A stretch of DNA of 64,000 bases. Source: Aphrophora alni (taxonomy: Eukaryota > Arthropoda > Insecta > Hemiptera > Aphrophoridae). The stretch covers positions 91,218,301-91,282,300 of the forward strand of contig OY740770.1 of the NCBI GenBank assembly GCA_963513935.1, written 5' to 3'. A program made the translations under genes and the position numbers. Under the pieces are notes generated by a model. That model saw nothing but the letters and a program-made list of their open reading frames with translations. It was not told the DNA's origin and did not search any database. Shown here piece by piece: positions 11,501 to 26,080 of the stretch; the stretch's first letter is position 1, and each line of letters begins with the position of its first letter.

Positions 11501-14500
11501 TAATTATACATGTTACACAAGATTCACAGTATTAGTGTTTGCTTTGTTCAAAAATTTCGACTTGTGAGTAGCGTAGTAACATGTAGTGCCAATGAGAAGA
11601 TTTGCGAATATATAGCTTCAAAGTTAAATTCTAACTTAGTTTGTAATATGCTGTTACTAAAATATTGTGGAACAAGCAATGAGTAACCCAGTAATTTAAT
11701 ATAGTAAAATTTAAAAAAAAAGAAGAAAAAAAGGATTTTTCTACTGCACTAAATTTACCCATTTTCGTTATAATTGCTCAAACAGGAATACTTGCTGATT
11801 TACGAAAACATATTTTTAAATAGGCACTTTTTCAATAGGGTGTAAAATAAAAAGGACGTTTTTACCGAATTTTGTCTGTTTAGCAGAAAAAACTATGGAA
11901 CATTTCACCTATTTAACTATAACTGAAACTAGTATAGAAAGTTGCTATTTTCTTTGAAATTTCAATTTTATTTTATTGGCTTGTTCGCTTAAACAGGGGT
12001 GTTATTTTTATTTTTTTTTATATATTCTATACATGTAAATATTAAACTTGTACAATTAATAGAGGAGAAATATATTATGGACTTTATCAAAGAGTAAATT
12101 TGTAATAGATATTATTAACCTTTATATCCTTTATGCACTAATTGTGATAAAGTCAAATACACTGTGGGGCGTGTAAGGTTTTGTTCGTTCAATTGTATTT
12201 TTAATGACACTGGAATGCGTTGTGGAAATCTTATTAACTCTCACACCATTGATACCCTTAAACTCGACCATGTTGTCTTTCTCTATTGTGTTACGTTATG
12301 TATTCTGTATGTAGAGAGTGAAAAAAAATATAGGTAACACTTTTATAGCGTTTAATGGCAGTCCTAGTGTTATATGTAAATATTAAATATAAATTAGATA
12401 AAAGAATATTATCACCATCTATTTAATTAGGAGGTATTTGACCTCCAATAGGAATTTTGAGAGTTTTCTCAACAACAGTTGCTCCCTACACTCCTTATTA
12501 TTATTTATCCCTATCGTCCGACGGTTATAGTTTAAAATCTTAAAGTATTTTCATAGCTAATAAAAATTCACAATCACAAATATTCAGAACGCTCATTATG
12601 GAGTTAAAACTGTATTGGATTATAAATCTGTATGGGGCTACGACATATTATATTTATACTTTAAACAGTTTTAAAACGTGGTTTTAAAAAAATCAATAAA
12701 TAATTTTTCCTCATTTTAGTCTTGTAGGTGTGAAAGATGCAATAAATTTAAAAATCTTGATGTGATAACCAATCCCCCCCCCATTTGAACCCACCGAACT
12801 TTCCATTTTCAGTTATCACATTTGAGAATCGACCAAGTGATACAAAATATTTCGTATGTAACCATGGAAATCGTATCGATGAACAGGGATGAATTACTGT
12901 ATTTAGTCTCTCCGGTTGTACCTCATCCACCGCTTCAGAACAGGTCTGCATTATCCAGGTCTGTATTGAAAGATCATTTTTAATTTGTCTTCTCCACGCT
13001 GATTCATTGTTTAGTTAGATGTTAACAAAAAATATCATAACTTTTTCGTCTAAAGCGAAACATACAACTGAAATAACTAATGTGGAAAATCTTCTAGAAG
13101 GGTCAGAGTGCAGAGGAGATAGGAACCTTATGAATCTAAAGTTTGCTGTTGACAAAAATAAAAATCGAATAAGTTCTGTTCAATATGCCTTTATAAATCT
13201 TCAAACAGTTGTGCTCCAAGCCCTTATAATATTTGATCATTTTTACTTGCTACCAATATCCTCTTTATTTTATTTAAATTTTACCATTCACTATTTGGTT
13301 ACCAACCGTCGCATTGAAATATAAACTGCAGCATTGTTTTTAGTTTTTTAATAAGATTTAAAATAATATGCCGCAAGCTATACCTTTACTTATAAAAATG
13401 TTTTCCTATTTCTCATGCCTCCCCAATAATTTTGAGTTGGGCCAAATTTTACTTACAAATGTATCTATTATTATTTACAATATTTCCATTAGTTTCATAT
13501 TGTATTAAAACCCACTCAAAAATTAAAGAGTTATACCATGACTTTTTGGTCATTCAGTATATATCTTACAGTGGTCTCAAAGTACCAATTTGTCTAGATA
13601 TATATTTTTAAGTATGTTATTTCAGATAAATTAAAAAAACCGATATATAAATTTCAAATTCTGAATAGGTAATAAAATTAAAGGAACCGTAAATATTTGA
13701 AATGAAGTTAGAATGAGTAGAACTAAATTTAACTTACTAATAAAAACAAACATTACAAAATAAATTATTTGGGCTTATGAGAATCACAGATAGAAATTAA
13801 ATCTTAACTAATAACTAAAAGATACAAAATGTATTTTAAATAAATATACAATTTTGTTATTTTGGTTTGATTAATAAATCAACTCGAAAATAGTGTCATT
13901 ACAAGATATTAATTAATATCAGTACATGTAATATTTGGCCAAAATAAAGCAAAATTTTGTTGAAATATAAAAATAGTGAAATTTTAAATGTAACACATCT
14001 TTCTCACTATTGTTGCAGATAAACTAAAGAATCTTTTCAATAAATATAAATATTTAAAAAGTAACTTTGATCCATAACAGTTTTTATTAAAATTTATAAA
14101 ATATGTAAAAAAATTAATTGATTTGAAATAAAATAAAACAATTAATTGTATATTGTTTTCCAAAGGAAAAGTTAATTTTAAGGTGGTTTATATCTAGAAT
14201 AAATATATTGTATGAGACATTATATCCTTTGTTTTTACTTTTTGCTTATCGATTAATTTGTAATTGTTTTTGCAAAACTACATTAATTTATAATTAGTTT
14301 GTAATTAAAATACATTAATTTAAAAACCACAATCAACATTGTTATTTAAATCTGGGTAAAAGTTGTGCTCCGGGATATTAATGTTTTCAATGTATTACGA
14401 AAGGTATAAAACAAAGTTGAAATTCCAAACGGGCGTAGCTTGAAAAGTAAATCTCTAAAAATATGAGAAAAGGAAGGAAATGGATATGCTAAATATAGCA

Positions 14501-15111
14501 AATACAAAATTTGGTTATGTTTTGTTTTGTCTTCATTCTAGTTAAAGAGTCTAGTATGTTACAAGACCTTAAAATGTAAAAATACAACATATATTAAAAA
14601 ACTTAAAAGTGACATTCTTTTTTATCATCAAGTCCCTCCTCGTTTTCCGCTTGCCTGCCATTAGTGTCACCACTAAGAAGTTATAATAGCAAACTTGGTG
14701 CATACCGGAAACGAGATAATCGGGCTTAGCAAGTAATTACTGTCTTTACTTGAAAAGAAGTTATTATAATTTGTTGGGGAGATATTTGTTATGATTCTAT
14801 TATATACTGTACCTCCAAAACTACGCTTTAGCCATCATATGCTGGTGCTTATACATAATCAAGCCGTGTTAGTAATTACAACTCTGGATTTTATTAATTG
14901 TTATTTACTTGTAGTATGCTATTATTTAATTCATAACATCAGAAATACCGGTATGTTATAAATGTAATTCAACAGGAATAATTATATTTTTAAGCAGAAG
15001 TATAAAAAAGTAGATATTAAGATTCAAATCTAAGTTCAAAGTTTTCTAAGATGTGAAATAAGCAGGTTCCATCAAAATACGCAAATTAACCGTTATATTC
15101 ATTGGTTATAC

Positions 15112-15414
15112 TCTATATCAATAAATAAACCAAAGTTATCAAAAGCTCTTAATATAATACATGATATATATCGTTTTTTTTAATTTCACCCATTTATGAA
15201 TATCACCCCAAATGGTTTAAAAGCCATATATTTAATTCTAATAACATGAACAACAACCCACATAGGTAGGTACATATTCTCTAAATAAAGTATTTCTCAA
15301 TTACTTATTACACCATCTGGGTTGATATTCATATATGGACAAAGTCTAAAACACCAATTATCTCATCTGTAATATCAAAAGCTTTTGATAACTATTGTTT
15401 ATTAATATCAATAA
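15112..15414. mobile_element. Fold-back (MITE-like) element, about 300 bp
   Basis: The left arm (about 15112-15217) and right arm (about 15316-15414) are inverted copies. AGTTATCAAAAGCT near 15133 mirrors AGCTTTTGATAACT near 15380. An inner word pair, CATTTATGAATATCACCCCA against a diverged TATATGAATATCAACCCA read on the other strand, confirms collinearity. The central ~100 bp is unique. There is no coding capacity. Arms are more diverged than in 974-1214, suggesting an older insertion. Confidence 0.6.
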
Positions 15415-18400
15415 TATATATATATTATATAAAACCAATCAAATAATTAGATGAATCAAAATATGGTAGTTGAAATATTTAAAAAGATAATGTATCCTAA
15501 AATAAAGTTTCTCTAAAAATACATTAAAGGAAAAGGATATTCATCAATTCATTTTCCCATGTTTATAATTTTACTTCCCTCTCATTCTATGGTTCCCTTT
15601 TTATTGTCCGTTAATTAACCTCCATTGTAATCTAGGTTGTGATTGTTATGTTTAAAAACAATTTTGTAAATTTTCATTCATTGCATATGATAAATAAATA
15701 CAGAAAAATCACTTTTAAATATGGATTTTCATTTTAGGCATAGTCGATACATAGTATATAACCTCATGTCGTAAGTGTCCTAATATGAAACGGATTTGGT
15801 TTTAATCAGTATAATACAGTCCATTGGATAAAATGTGAAACGAAATGTCATTACTTTTCTAATAAAAACATAGATTTGTGGAACTTAATTCCATGCATTG
15901 AAAACGTATCATATACGTATATAGATAATTTTTCGTAGTCTTATCTATATCATTTTGTAAACGTGTAGATTATAGTTATAAAATTGAATATAATAGTCAA
16001 ATACATTTTTAATTTTTTTGTTTAACAAATTTTGCACAGTTTAAAAAACTGTAGTCCTATTTTTACGTTAAGTTTTTATATTATCTTAATACAACATATA
16101 TTATTTGTTATGTTTTGTTCCAAGAACAGTTGTTTTTCCTCTCAACTAAAAAGCTATTGTGTACCCTCAATGGCAGTTCATTCCTTTCAAACCAATATCA
16201 GATTTTTGAAACACTGAGAAACACTTCGATGGATGTTGTCCAGTTCTCCCATTTGTCCTTAACTCCATGCCCTAAGGACACAACCTTAGTTTTATACTCA
16301 AAGCTGGGAAATTAAATATTATGTGATGAGTTTTCTCCTTAATTTCACCACATTTCCTAACAGAAAGTCTGGAATATCAATTGACCAGTGAACACATTAA
16401 CTACTTTCAGTAGTTCTAAAATAATCAACTATTTAGAGTAGGGCTTCCCTGTTTCGATCCAGCATACTTAAATGACTTTCGAAATATTGCAATTGATGGG
16501 AAAATGAAATAATATTTGAAAAAAATATTAATTTATCGGACACTTAACATATGTATTAACCAACAGAAAGCTGAGTTATTTACATATTAGGCATACTTTG
16601 TATGACAAAAAAATTGTTTTAATTGCTTTCCATAAATAAAAATTCTTCTACTCAAAAATATTTCAACTGCTAAAAATGAAGGACTTCTTGTCGGCGCGGA
16701 GTTTAGATATTTGCTCATATTTTATTTAAAAATATTTCGGTTGGAGGACTAATTTATACAAAATAAAAATAACAGGACGGCAGAAAAGGGTTGTTTAGAC
16801 TTTTTATATTTAAAATAAACACTACAAAATTCTATTTTAGGAAAGTTAATTATTGAAATAATATATTGTGATATTTTTCAGATATTAAACCAGTCATAGT
16901 TCATTTTCATTTCATATCTATTTTGAATCATCATTTTGGTAAGAATTTAAATGTATTTCATCTAGGTCCTTAGGAATGTAATTCAAAGAACTGTCTTTAA
17001 AATTTCATAGGCGAATCATTGAGATATTTTAGTTGTATACAGATAAAGTACAAATATTTTTGTTAAATATGTCAAAAGAGGCAAGATTCACTTACAACCA
17101 TTTTTTTCGGTCAATACGTAATGGAAAGGATATTCTCTAATTTGAATTTGAACCTTGTTTCTTGTTATTTTTAAACAAAACAATATTTATTATTGTTGTG
17201 AAAAAATGATATATTGTGGAGAAATGTAAACACATAGTAGTAGTAATAGTAACTTAATTGGAATTTGGATTATCGCCATTCGTCTTATAGGATCCAAATA
17301 AAGTTGTAAATGTCCGTCCTTGATTTGTAATTCTTTGAGATAATCTTTTGCCATTTAAATTTAAATGAAGTATGAAATATTAGGCATAAGAAGCAATTTT
17401 TTGTCTTATAAAATAAGACGTATAGTTAGAGGAAAATCTTTAACTATTTGTATTTTTTTATATTCTTTTATATATATTACAGATGAAAAACCAGGTTGTT
17501 ATAAATAATCATAGTGGTTCTTTATTATTTTTAAATAAACATTGAACTACCGTAAGAATAAAACATGCCTAATGTAGAGAAAGAAATTGTCGTAAATTTC
17601 TTTTAAAACTTACTAAGTAAAGCTGTTTATATAATATTGTAAATATCCTACACTTTCAACTAGATTAGGTCATGTGCTCGTCTTTTATGTTAACATTAAA
17701 ACTGATGCCGTTGAACTAACATGTTAAAGTAACAAATATATCGATATTTTATGTCTAGTGTGACGATAACAGTGACAGGTGCAATTTCTATGCTACAAAA
17801 TTCCAGTGTATCTCAGATAATTAGGTTTAAAAAAAATTAAATTTAATAAATTTAAAAAAAACTATTTATAACTATTTACATTGTATTACTAATTCAAAAT
17901 AATTATACTACATATTTGTGAAAAATGTATCTTGGTTTCTAATCTTACACAAAATCAAAAAATAAATATATCAAAATTAATAGTTAGTATATATTTTAAA
18001 GTGCAAAAACTTTAAAAATGATATAACAGTTTAGGTACATTACCTTCACAGCAATAACTGAACTAAAAACCACGTAATCAAAATTTAATAAAATGTATGC
18101 TTATATTTTTAAAATTTAAATAAATTAAAATATATATTCAATATACTGAAACACGTTATATAAATACTAACTTTATACAATTTAAAGTAGAGTATAGAAG
18201 ACGAGTTCCATTTACTTCTCATAATAACGAGATACGTTGCATAACAGGTTAGTATTCACACATCACCTTTGTTTCAAAGTTGTTGGTTTCTAATATATCA
18301 TGTCAAGAGCAGCGATAAAGGTAATATATCAAAGAGCTGTCACTGTATATAATATTTCAATTGGCTTTACTATTCCATGAAACATTGCTAGAGACAGCTA

Positions 18401-21400
18401 CAGAATAATATCTTCACTATATTTAGATTTAGGTTAATGTCATATATCATATTCCTTAAGAACAATTTTTTTGCATATAAATTATATTTGTATCTTGTTA
18501 TGAATGCAACGGATTCCGTACAAATTTTATTTTAAACGTATAAATTTATATATTTTTGATGGTAAAAACTTTGTTGGGTTTATATCATGAACAAAATTTA
18601 TTTGATGTGAAAATAAACCAACCATTATTATTTATTCAGTTGTTTTTCATCGTTTGTGTGTACAAAAAGTAAGAGAAGACAATTTGAATTAACTTCCATT
18701 ATCATTAAATCAAGTGATAAACTAGAACATGATAAATGTGAAAAAAAAAAAAAAACTAATAAGCGTGCCACTTAAGGAAAATAAAACTAGTAATTTAAGA
18801 AAATTCTCATGAGTAAAGCTATGTTACGTTTATATATAGTCTTAGTTACATTTACTGCTTAGAAAACAATGTTAAGAAATGTCGTCAATTGCTGTGGTTT
18901 CTCATATAACAAAATTTGATTAGAATAGAATCTCTTTAACTGCCCCCATGTATTTTTCCTTCACATTTTTTTCCGACACATTGATTGGAGAAATAACGTG
19001 CTAACCGAAAGCATTACATGTCTATTTGTAAAATTTAAGGTGACAAAAAGTTTGCAGTTTGACAATTGTATAGTTCTAAACAATTTTTGTCAGTTGGAGG
19101 TTTTTGAAGGACCTTTCAAAACGAAATCTAATGATAAACTCTTGGAGTGATACCTAATTTATAAGAAAAACCAATTCCTGTAAAACTTTACAAACAGAAA
19201 GTCGCTATATTGCTCATGTTAAAATAAGGAGCAAAGTACAATTAAAATATCCTGAATTGTATTTTGAATATTTAACGTAAAAATACTCTTCTAATCCATT
19301 GTGAATTATCATTATTTTTAGAGGAGGATGTGAAGAGCTCAAATTGATTTTTTAAATGTTATGTTGCATTTAATGTGTAAGTATTTTTTTCTTTAAAAAT
19401 AGTACCACAAACCTGATTACATTTAGTTTATCTTATAATATCTGCAGTTAATAATATAAAATTAACACTATTATATTCAATCTTTATTAGTTATCAGTGG
19501 CATCAATTTTACATTATAAATAGCCATTTTAATCCTATACTTTCCTTGAACAGGTTAAGACGTTGAAAAGTAGGTTAAGTTTCTTTTTTTTTAAATAGGG
19601 TCATCTAATTAAACAATCGGAATAAAAAAAAATAATAAATTTTAACATGTGGGACACTTAGAACTCAAATTTTTAAATTAACTCGTTAACACTTTCTTAA
19701 AATGTTTTTGTATTTTTTGAGATATATGTTGAGTACGACTATTGTATATTGTCTATGGTAATATTATAAAATTACCTGAACATTTGTACTGAAGTGACCA
19801 TTACTATTTCTAAACATTTCCCTTTCATCTCTCTTTGGATTTTGAATTGGTTATGTGGGTACAATCAATACACTACACAATACCAGGAAAACCTGCTATA
19901 TTATAAAAAAGTTTGGTCGCTCTTCCCAGATAATTAGTAGTAGGAAAAATCACAAATTTTGGTAATTGGCAAGAAAAGAGAAAAGATATGTATTTAATCA
20001 ACATGGAAATTGTTGGCTGGCTCATACAGTGAGAATCGTCATTGACTATCTAAAAAAGAAACGTAAAATTAAAGCTATTTAAATAAAGCCATAAATTTTA
20101 CGAACAACACTTTTGTGAATATTTGTTTAGTATCGTTTTAATGTTTTAAGTAACTAATAACTCGGTGTTTAGGACTATTGCTTGTCAATATTTCGTAACA
20201 TCAAAGATTAGACGGTTCCTAAAATAAAATATAACAGTGGCTCTTTTAATGAGTTAAACCAATAATATGAATATGAATATAAATCAGTACATGTCCAATA
20301 ATCCCAATTTATAGGATTTTAATATATCTGATAATATCCAGTCACATAAAACGTTAAAGCAACAAGTACTTTTAAAACAGATGGTAATGGTTGTCCACTT
20401 AGAGTAATGCTCTTCATACTTTCTTCTACTAAAGGAAAAATTTATATAGAAAAATCACATTTGAGAACCTTTAACCAAAGAAAACGCCAGAATGATATCA
20501 TATTATTATTTATATTCTCAACTTTCTTACTATAAAATATTAATTTTATCCCAAGGCCTAAACGAAATTAAAAAAAATTAATAAATAAATAATAAAATTT
20601 GTAAGTCAAAACTTTGAACTTAACAATCTAACTTAGCTTAGTAAGATTAACTTGCAGGCCTAGGGCCAAACAAAGTTTATAAGCTTTAAATACATAAACA
20701 TAAATTTTAAAACTAACCTACGTAAAATGTAATGTAAGAAAAGTTTAACGTCAATGGTTAAAAAATTATAATAATACAAAAACGATGAAAGACAACTACT
20801 TCAAATAACCCATCAAAATATAGTAAATTTCTAGGCTTAAGGCGTAAATTAGTTTAACGTATTATAAACAAGGTGTAAATAAAAACTTATGGGCATACGA
20901 ATAAGGAATAATAATTTTAAAATTGCTTTCTATTAGGTTTAAAAAATAATAACGAAGTAGGATTTTAATAACGTATAACGATCGATAAACTGCGCATTAT
21001 CAAAAATTTCCAACCGATTTTCTAAATCTCTTAAATAACTTTCTGGTATTCTAATATTACAATCTTCAACAAAACGTACATGTTTATAAATATCATTTAT
21101 TTTATCTTTTCTTGATAGTTATTAGTTCTATTATTTAGAACGACCGACAAATTAAAAAAACTTCAATATGAAAAAACAATACCTCCAGGAAGCTTAAAAG
21201 TTGTTACAGAGCTACCTTAACTGAAGGCCAGATTTTGTTCGTTTCCCTTTACTTCATGTCTTCGACTTTAAGGAATCGTCGAGGAAAATTTAAGAAAACG
21301 GATTAGAGTCAAAGGAGGTTTCTTAGGTTAATCTTGCATCAAGGTCGAATTATGTAACGCTCATAAAAACGGTACTTTTAGTCACTGATTATTGGTAGTA

Positions 21401-23249
21401 GGTAAGAACGTTTAAATTGTCTCAATAAAGTGGGGATGGTCTTCAGTAAGTGTTAAGCTCTAACTCATCCCATCTAGAACCAGGAAGTGCTGAATGTTTT
21501 TGATGGAAAAACCTATCCCTTACCACTTACAACAATTAGTCAGTTTAGTCGCCATCAAAACCACAACATGACAGGTCTATCTACCGGCCCACCCCCATGT
21601 AATTTTCCTTACTGCAAATCTTACGTGCCTCTTATTGGAGACTTACCCATCACGAACAGAGTATAATTGAATGACTGTACTACACTGGTTTGTTTGTTAA
21701 AACTGAGGACGACATCGGGTTCTCCAAAATTACCCGTCTCTACTGGTCAGCAAATAGTGAAATTATCAAGGGTAGGCGTTGGCTAGAAATTTGTAAATCT
21801 AAAATGTATTACATTATTTTTGTTTAAGCTAATGGTTTTATTCATTTTATTTCATCTTTGTTTGCATTCAAACCTTCTATTTGGTTTTTCCATTATAGTT
21901 AAGTATTGTTGACAATATCTTGATTATAACTGTTGACAAAATCGATGTTTTATAATAACATGCTATCTATGAAACTCTACTGTGATTAATAGAAAATTTG
22001 AGTAATCTGTGAAACACGTTTTTGAATACTGTTACTTACAGTTAGTTACAGTTTAGTTATTGTAGTTCCTGCATCACTGAACATGGCGACTTTGTCGTTG
22101 AAACGCATTAGAATTATAAATAAAATTGTGAGAATTTGTGTTCACGATATTATTCCATTTTTTATAGCATTTCACAAGTCAATATATAAATTTATTTATG
22201 GAAAAATATACAAATACATATTTTTAAAACCTATGATAGAGGTTTAAATACTTGGATCGGAGAACATTAAAATGTGCAATAACTAAAATCTTTTTTAAAT
22301 GTGTTCATATTCAAAAATCGTAACGCCGAAACCGGGTCTAAAAATTTAATCCGATTTAGATTATTTCTAGACACTTTCTACTATATAACTTGCAACATTG
22401 ATTTATAGAGTACACAGTTTACTCAAACTCACGACTCGACTTATAAGTAAAGTGTGTTTATTTGTAATCTCGTTTTTATATATTTAAAAAAAGAAAAAGT
22501 AATACAATTGACCTAATTATAATATAAATTTAGAACCTTATTATCAATAGTAAAAAAAAACTGGGATACCTTTTACAAAATAGTAAATGCACATTATCCA
22601 CTTTAAAAATCTTATTTCCATTTTATAGATAGAGTATATTTATGTGTACGGTAGTTAAACTAGATCAAAACTTAACAATGAAAAAAAAATAAATATAATA
22701 ATAAATAAGTATAACTCATCATGTGGCTGATTAGAACGTTAGAAGAACTTTATTTTTAATATTGATATTTGATACTAGAATACTTGAAGTCTATCTACTT
22801 AAATGGAAAATTGTAATACCTTACTTATAAGTTATTGTATTAACTTCAATTAATTTATAAGATACTTCCGATAACTTCTTCTAACTGATGCTTCATTGAA
22901 ATTCAATAATCATAATTTCTTAGTAACAAACATTAAAATTAATAGAAAACCCTAGATTACGTGCCTAACTGATTCTTGTTCAAATTTTATAGTCTGCACA
23001 TATGGTCGTCTGTATATTAGTACTGTTATATACTGAGACAAAAAATACGTACTTACCATCTTACCAATCCAAACCGACGTAAAGTACAATAACTACCATC
23101 ATATAACCCCCCCCCCCCCGACACGTTATATACATGATTTTCAAAGAACACTAAAATTGGTTTTACTGTATGATCAGTGCTCACTTGAATATCTTTAATA
23201 CTATGTTAGCCACAAAGGCGGCTATATTAGCTATATTACCAACGGTAAT
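15415..23249. other. Long AT-rich non-coding stretch
   Basis: No gene is recognised. A somewhat less AT-rich patch at 21180-21790 carries the word CCCCCATGTAATTTTCCTT, resembling CCCCCATGTATTTTTCCTT at 18953-18971 with weak similarity downstream, possibly an old duplicated fragment. A poly-C run lies at about 23107-23119. Confidence 0.5.
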
Positions 23250-24330
23250 TCTCAACCTTCTACACACCCTAAGTTCATTATACAAAGTATTCCCTATAAA
23301 AGGAAGATTGGAGGTTTTGCCGACTTTCTGGATTTTTAACACGTCGTTACTTAAGTTTAGGGTAGGTTGGTTTTGACACTAAGTTGCTTTTATGTTTCTT
23401 GAGTGTCTCTTAAATTGGTAACAAGAGTGTCAGTAACTTACAGAACAGCGACGTTTGGGAAATTGTGAAGGAGTGGGACGGAGAATACTGAGAGTTAAAG
23501 CAAGTGGGAGATAAAGGTATAAAATATTTTATATTTAAGAATATCTTTGTAAGAAAATTTGGAGACTTTAAATTGACTAAAGTAAAGATATAACTGAATT
23601 AAGCAGATTTTTAAGAAGTAAACATGATCATTTTAACTTTGTGATTTTAAAAATTGTCTCATTTCTAATTATAAAAAAGGTCTATGTTTATTAATCGACA
23701 TTATTTAATGTTAAAGTTGTACAATATTTTAGAATTATTAGCAGGATATGAAATGTTTACATTTTATTGTTCAAGACAAGATCAATATTTTATAAAGTTG
23801 GAAGTTAATCTTAATGCCATTACATCAAATGTGAAAGTCTTATTTTATTCCCATTTTAATTTCTTGTGAGGTTAATTACCAAGCAAAATAAAAATAATAG
23901 AATAAAAAAATCATAGATTCCAAAAATTGTAAAAGTTTATATTTCGTGTTCAATACTGATAAAAACTTTATGAAAGCCATGTTATTTTCATTGTGACATA
24001 TACATAGTGTGGGATGTTTAAAGAAATTCAAATTGATTTGTATGAATCTGTTGAAGGTGTCTTGAGTCACCAATTTATTTTTGAATATTTTCTGTGGTCC
24101 AAATAGGGTGTTAAATTTTGATAATTTTTACTTCCGTTATACAAGAATATATTTCGAGATCCAGATGGAGGAAATATATATATATTCTGAATCACAATGG
24201 TGTACTTTTATTTCCGTTTCTTATGACAATATAACTTGATTTCCAAAAGAGGCAAATTCTTTATTTAGTGAACATAAATGATAATAAAAGAATGTTCCCA
24301 ACAAAATAGAATTCTTTATGGTAGCAAAAT

Positions 24331-24559
24331 AAATAATTCAAATTTTTATTTTTTTTCTAGAATACACTTGTTCAAGAATTGAAAAATAAACAACAAAACA
24401 GTATTTGTATTTAAAAGTAAGAAAAGTATATATATTTAATATTATATTATATATATAAATATTCTTATTTTTAAATAAAAATACTGTTATGTTGTTTATT
24501 TTTCAATTCATGAACAAGTGTAGGCCTATTCTAGAAAAAAGAAATTAATATTTATATGC
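24331..24559. mobile_element. Fold-back MITE with candidate 9-bp target duplication
   Basis: Two inverted arms (about 24331-24425 and 24466-24559) share CTAGAATA, CACTTGTTCA, GAATTGAAAAATAAACAAC and AACAGTATTT words and flank an AT-only loop. The nine bases TAGCAAAAT occur directly on both sides (24322-24330 and 24560-24568), as expected for a target-site duplication. Nine-base duplications with long inverted arms are typical of Mutator-like elements. The extreme arm ends match poorly, so the border and superfamily are tentative. It lies inside the left duplication block and is not evident in the right copy. Confidence 0.6.
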
Positions 24560-25559
24560 TAGCAAAATTAAAACCAATAAAAAGTATAATTGGTTACAGT
24601 TAGCAAAAAAATACCTTATTTTACGTTATTTTTACATTGTACAATTCGTTTTCAACAAACTAATATTAAAACAAATATTTGCACTAAGTTTTGTAAAAAC
24701 TGAAAACAATTTCTACCGATGGGGATGACTTGTGGCGGCAATTGTCTGTGCACACTCCATTTAATATTTTATATTAAAAGTATTACTATCTATTCACAAT
24801 ATTTGTTTTTTTAAAATTACATAAAGGCCATGGATACAATTTTATACATTACATGTTATTAATATTAAAGGTTTATGATTTAGAGACCTCACCTCTTAAA
24901 ATCGTTAAGTAATGTTTTTTTTTTTTTTTACAAAATTTAAAAACCATAATAATTGTAAAAGGATTGTATAGTGACAGGCATTTTGAAGCAACTAATATAA
25001 ATTGTACATTTACAATTTTATAAAAAGTAAATTTATAACATTTCCAAAATTCTAATAAATTATTAAAAGTATGTTGTTATCAGAAACTAATATTACATTC
25101 ATTAACAGTTAGATGAGAAATAAAACACAAATAAATATTGACTGATACATAATATGATGAATGGAAGTGTTTAAAACGCTTTTTCTCAGGAAAAGAGAAA
25201 GTCTTTACAATTTAATAATTCCAATTATACGTTAGATTTCTCAAAAAGAAAATACCGAGTCGTTCTCAGAAAGACTGGTAATTGCTTACAACTAGTACTT
25301 TAATGACGTGACGTTTTTTATTTTTAAGATTGTTATCGATGATCATTAAAATGAAAAACAATAACATTTGTTTAGCTAATTGTTCACAAAGTGGCTTTAC
25401 AATCATTTGGTTATTTATTATAATTATAGTGTTACATAAGACATATCTGTAATAGCTTCCTGGCTGCGTTATTAAAACACTTGGTATTTAATTAGTGTTT
25501 TGCTGCCTATAATATTGAATAACTATCTAGAAGATGGCGTTGTAGGTTATTAATCTTTT

Positions 25560-26080
25560 TTTGATTAACGCAGTGTTTGTCTGAATGACTGGTTAAAATT
25601 CGCCCAAATAAATATTTCCGAGTTTGTTGGATGGTTTGGCTGATTAACTCAGTAATTTAGTGACTGGCTACTTGATCATATATGTATATCCAGAATATCA
25701 CGATAGTTACTTAATCTTTGGCTCATTAGGTACCTTATATGCCTGAATGGCTGCTTATCAATCCGCCTAAGTGTTGGGTGAACAGATGGTGACACAGTTA
25801 TTAAATAACTACCTTAGTAATTTAGACCTTGCATAACTGACAGGCTACAGTTTATCTGGGGATTGCTGGTTTTCTAATTGATGAAGTTGCTAATTGACTA
25901 ATTGAATATTTTCCAAAATGAATCGCTACATTTGGTGATTAACAGTTTTATTCGGTTTGTTTTAAGGCCTTGAGTTGATCAGAAGACATGGAGTCGATTA
26001 ACACGGGAGAGGAAACAGGGAAATATATATGAATAAATGCTGGCGAGTAACTGAATTATCTACCTAACTGACTAAATTAT
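25560..26080 (+). repeat. Degenerate CTGA/GACT-rich simple-repeat tract
   Basis: Words such as CTGAATGACTGG, GCTGATTAACT, TGACTGGCT, CTGACAGGC, TTGACTAATTGA and TAACTGACTAA recur at irregular spacing, pointing to a decayed tetranucleotide or short-unit tandem repeat. A similar vocabulary occurs in the paralogous block near 56090-56225 (GTTGACTGATT, CCGTCTGACTAA, GTGACTGCCTGACT). No coding frame is supported. Confidence 0.4.

Larger units (their letters stand above)
6656..15111. other. Long AT-rich non-coding stretch
   Basis: Apart from the CRE-like sites (7689-7729) and the GT/GC repeat (8554-8592), no gene or element is recognised. The segment 8160-8550 is C-poor and purine-rich on the plus strand. 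A less AT-rich patch at about 8960-9210 has no convincing frame. Frames of 101 codons at 13019-13324 and 67 codons at 12748-12951 (minus) match no family I know. Poly-C is present near 12774-12782. Confidence 0.55.

Noticed and set aside
12748..13324. Two short open frames (67 codons minus, 101 codons plus) as candidate exons
   Set aside because: Neither resembles a known protein, codon use follows AT background, and no convincing splice signals or homologues can be seen.
18950..21660. Duplication linking 18953-19010 and 21590-21660
   Set aside because: Only a short CCCCCATGTA(A/T)TTTTCCTT match and weak downstream similarity are visible; not enough without an alignment.
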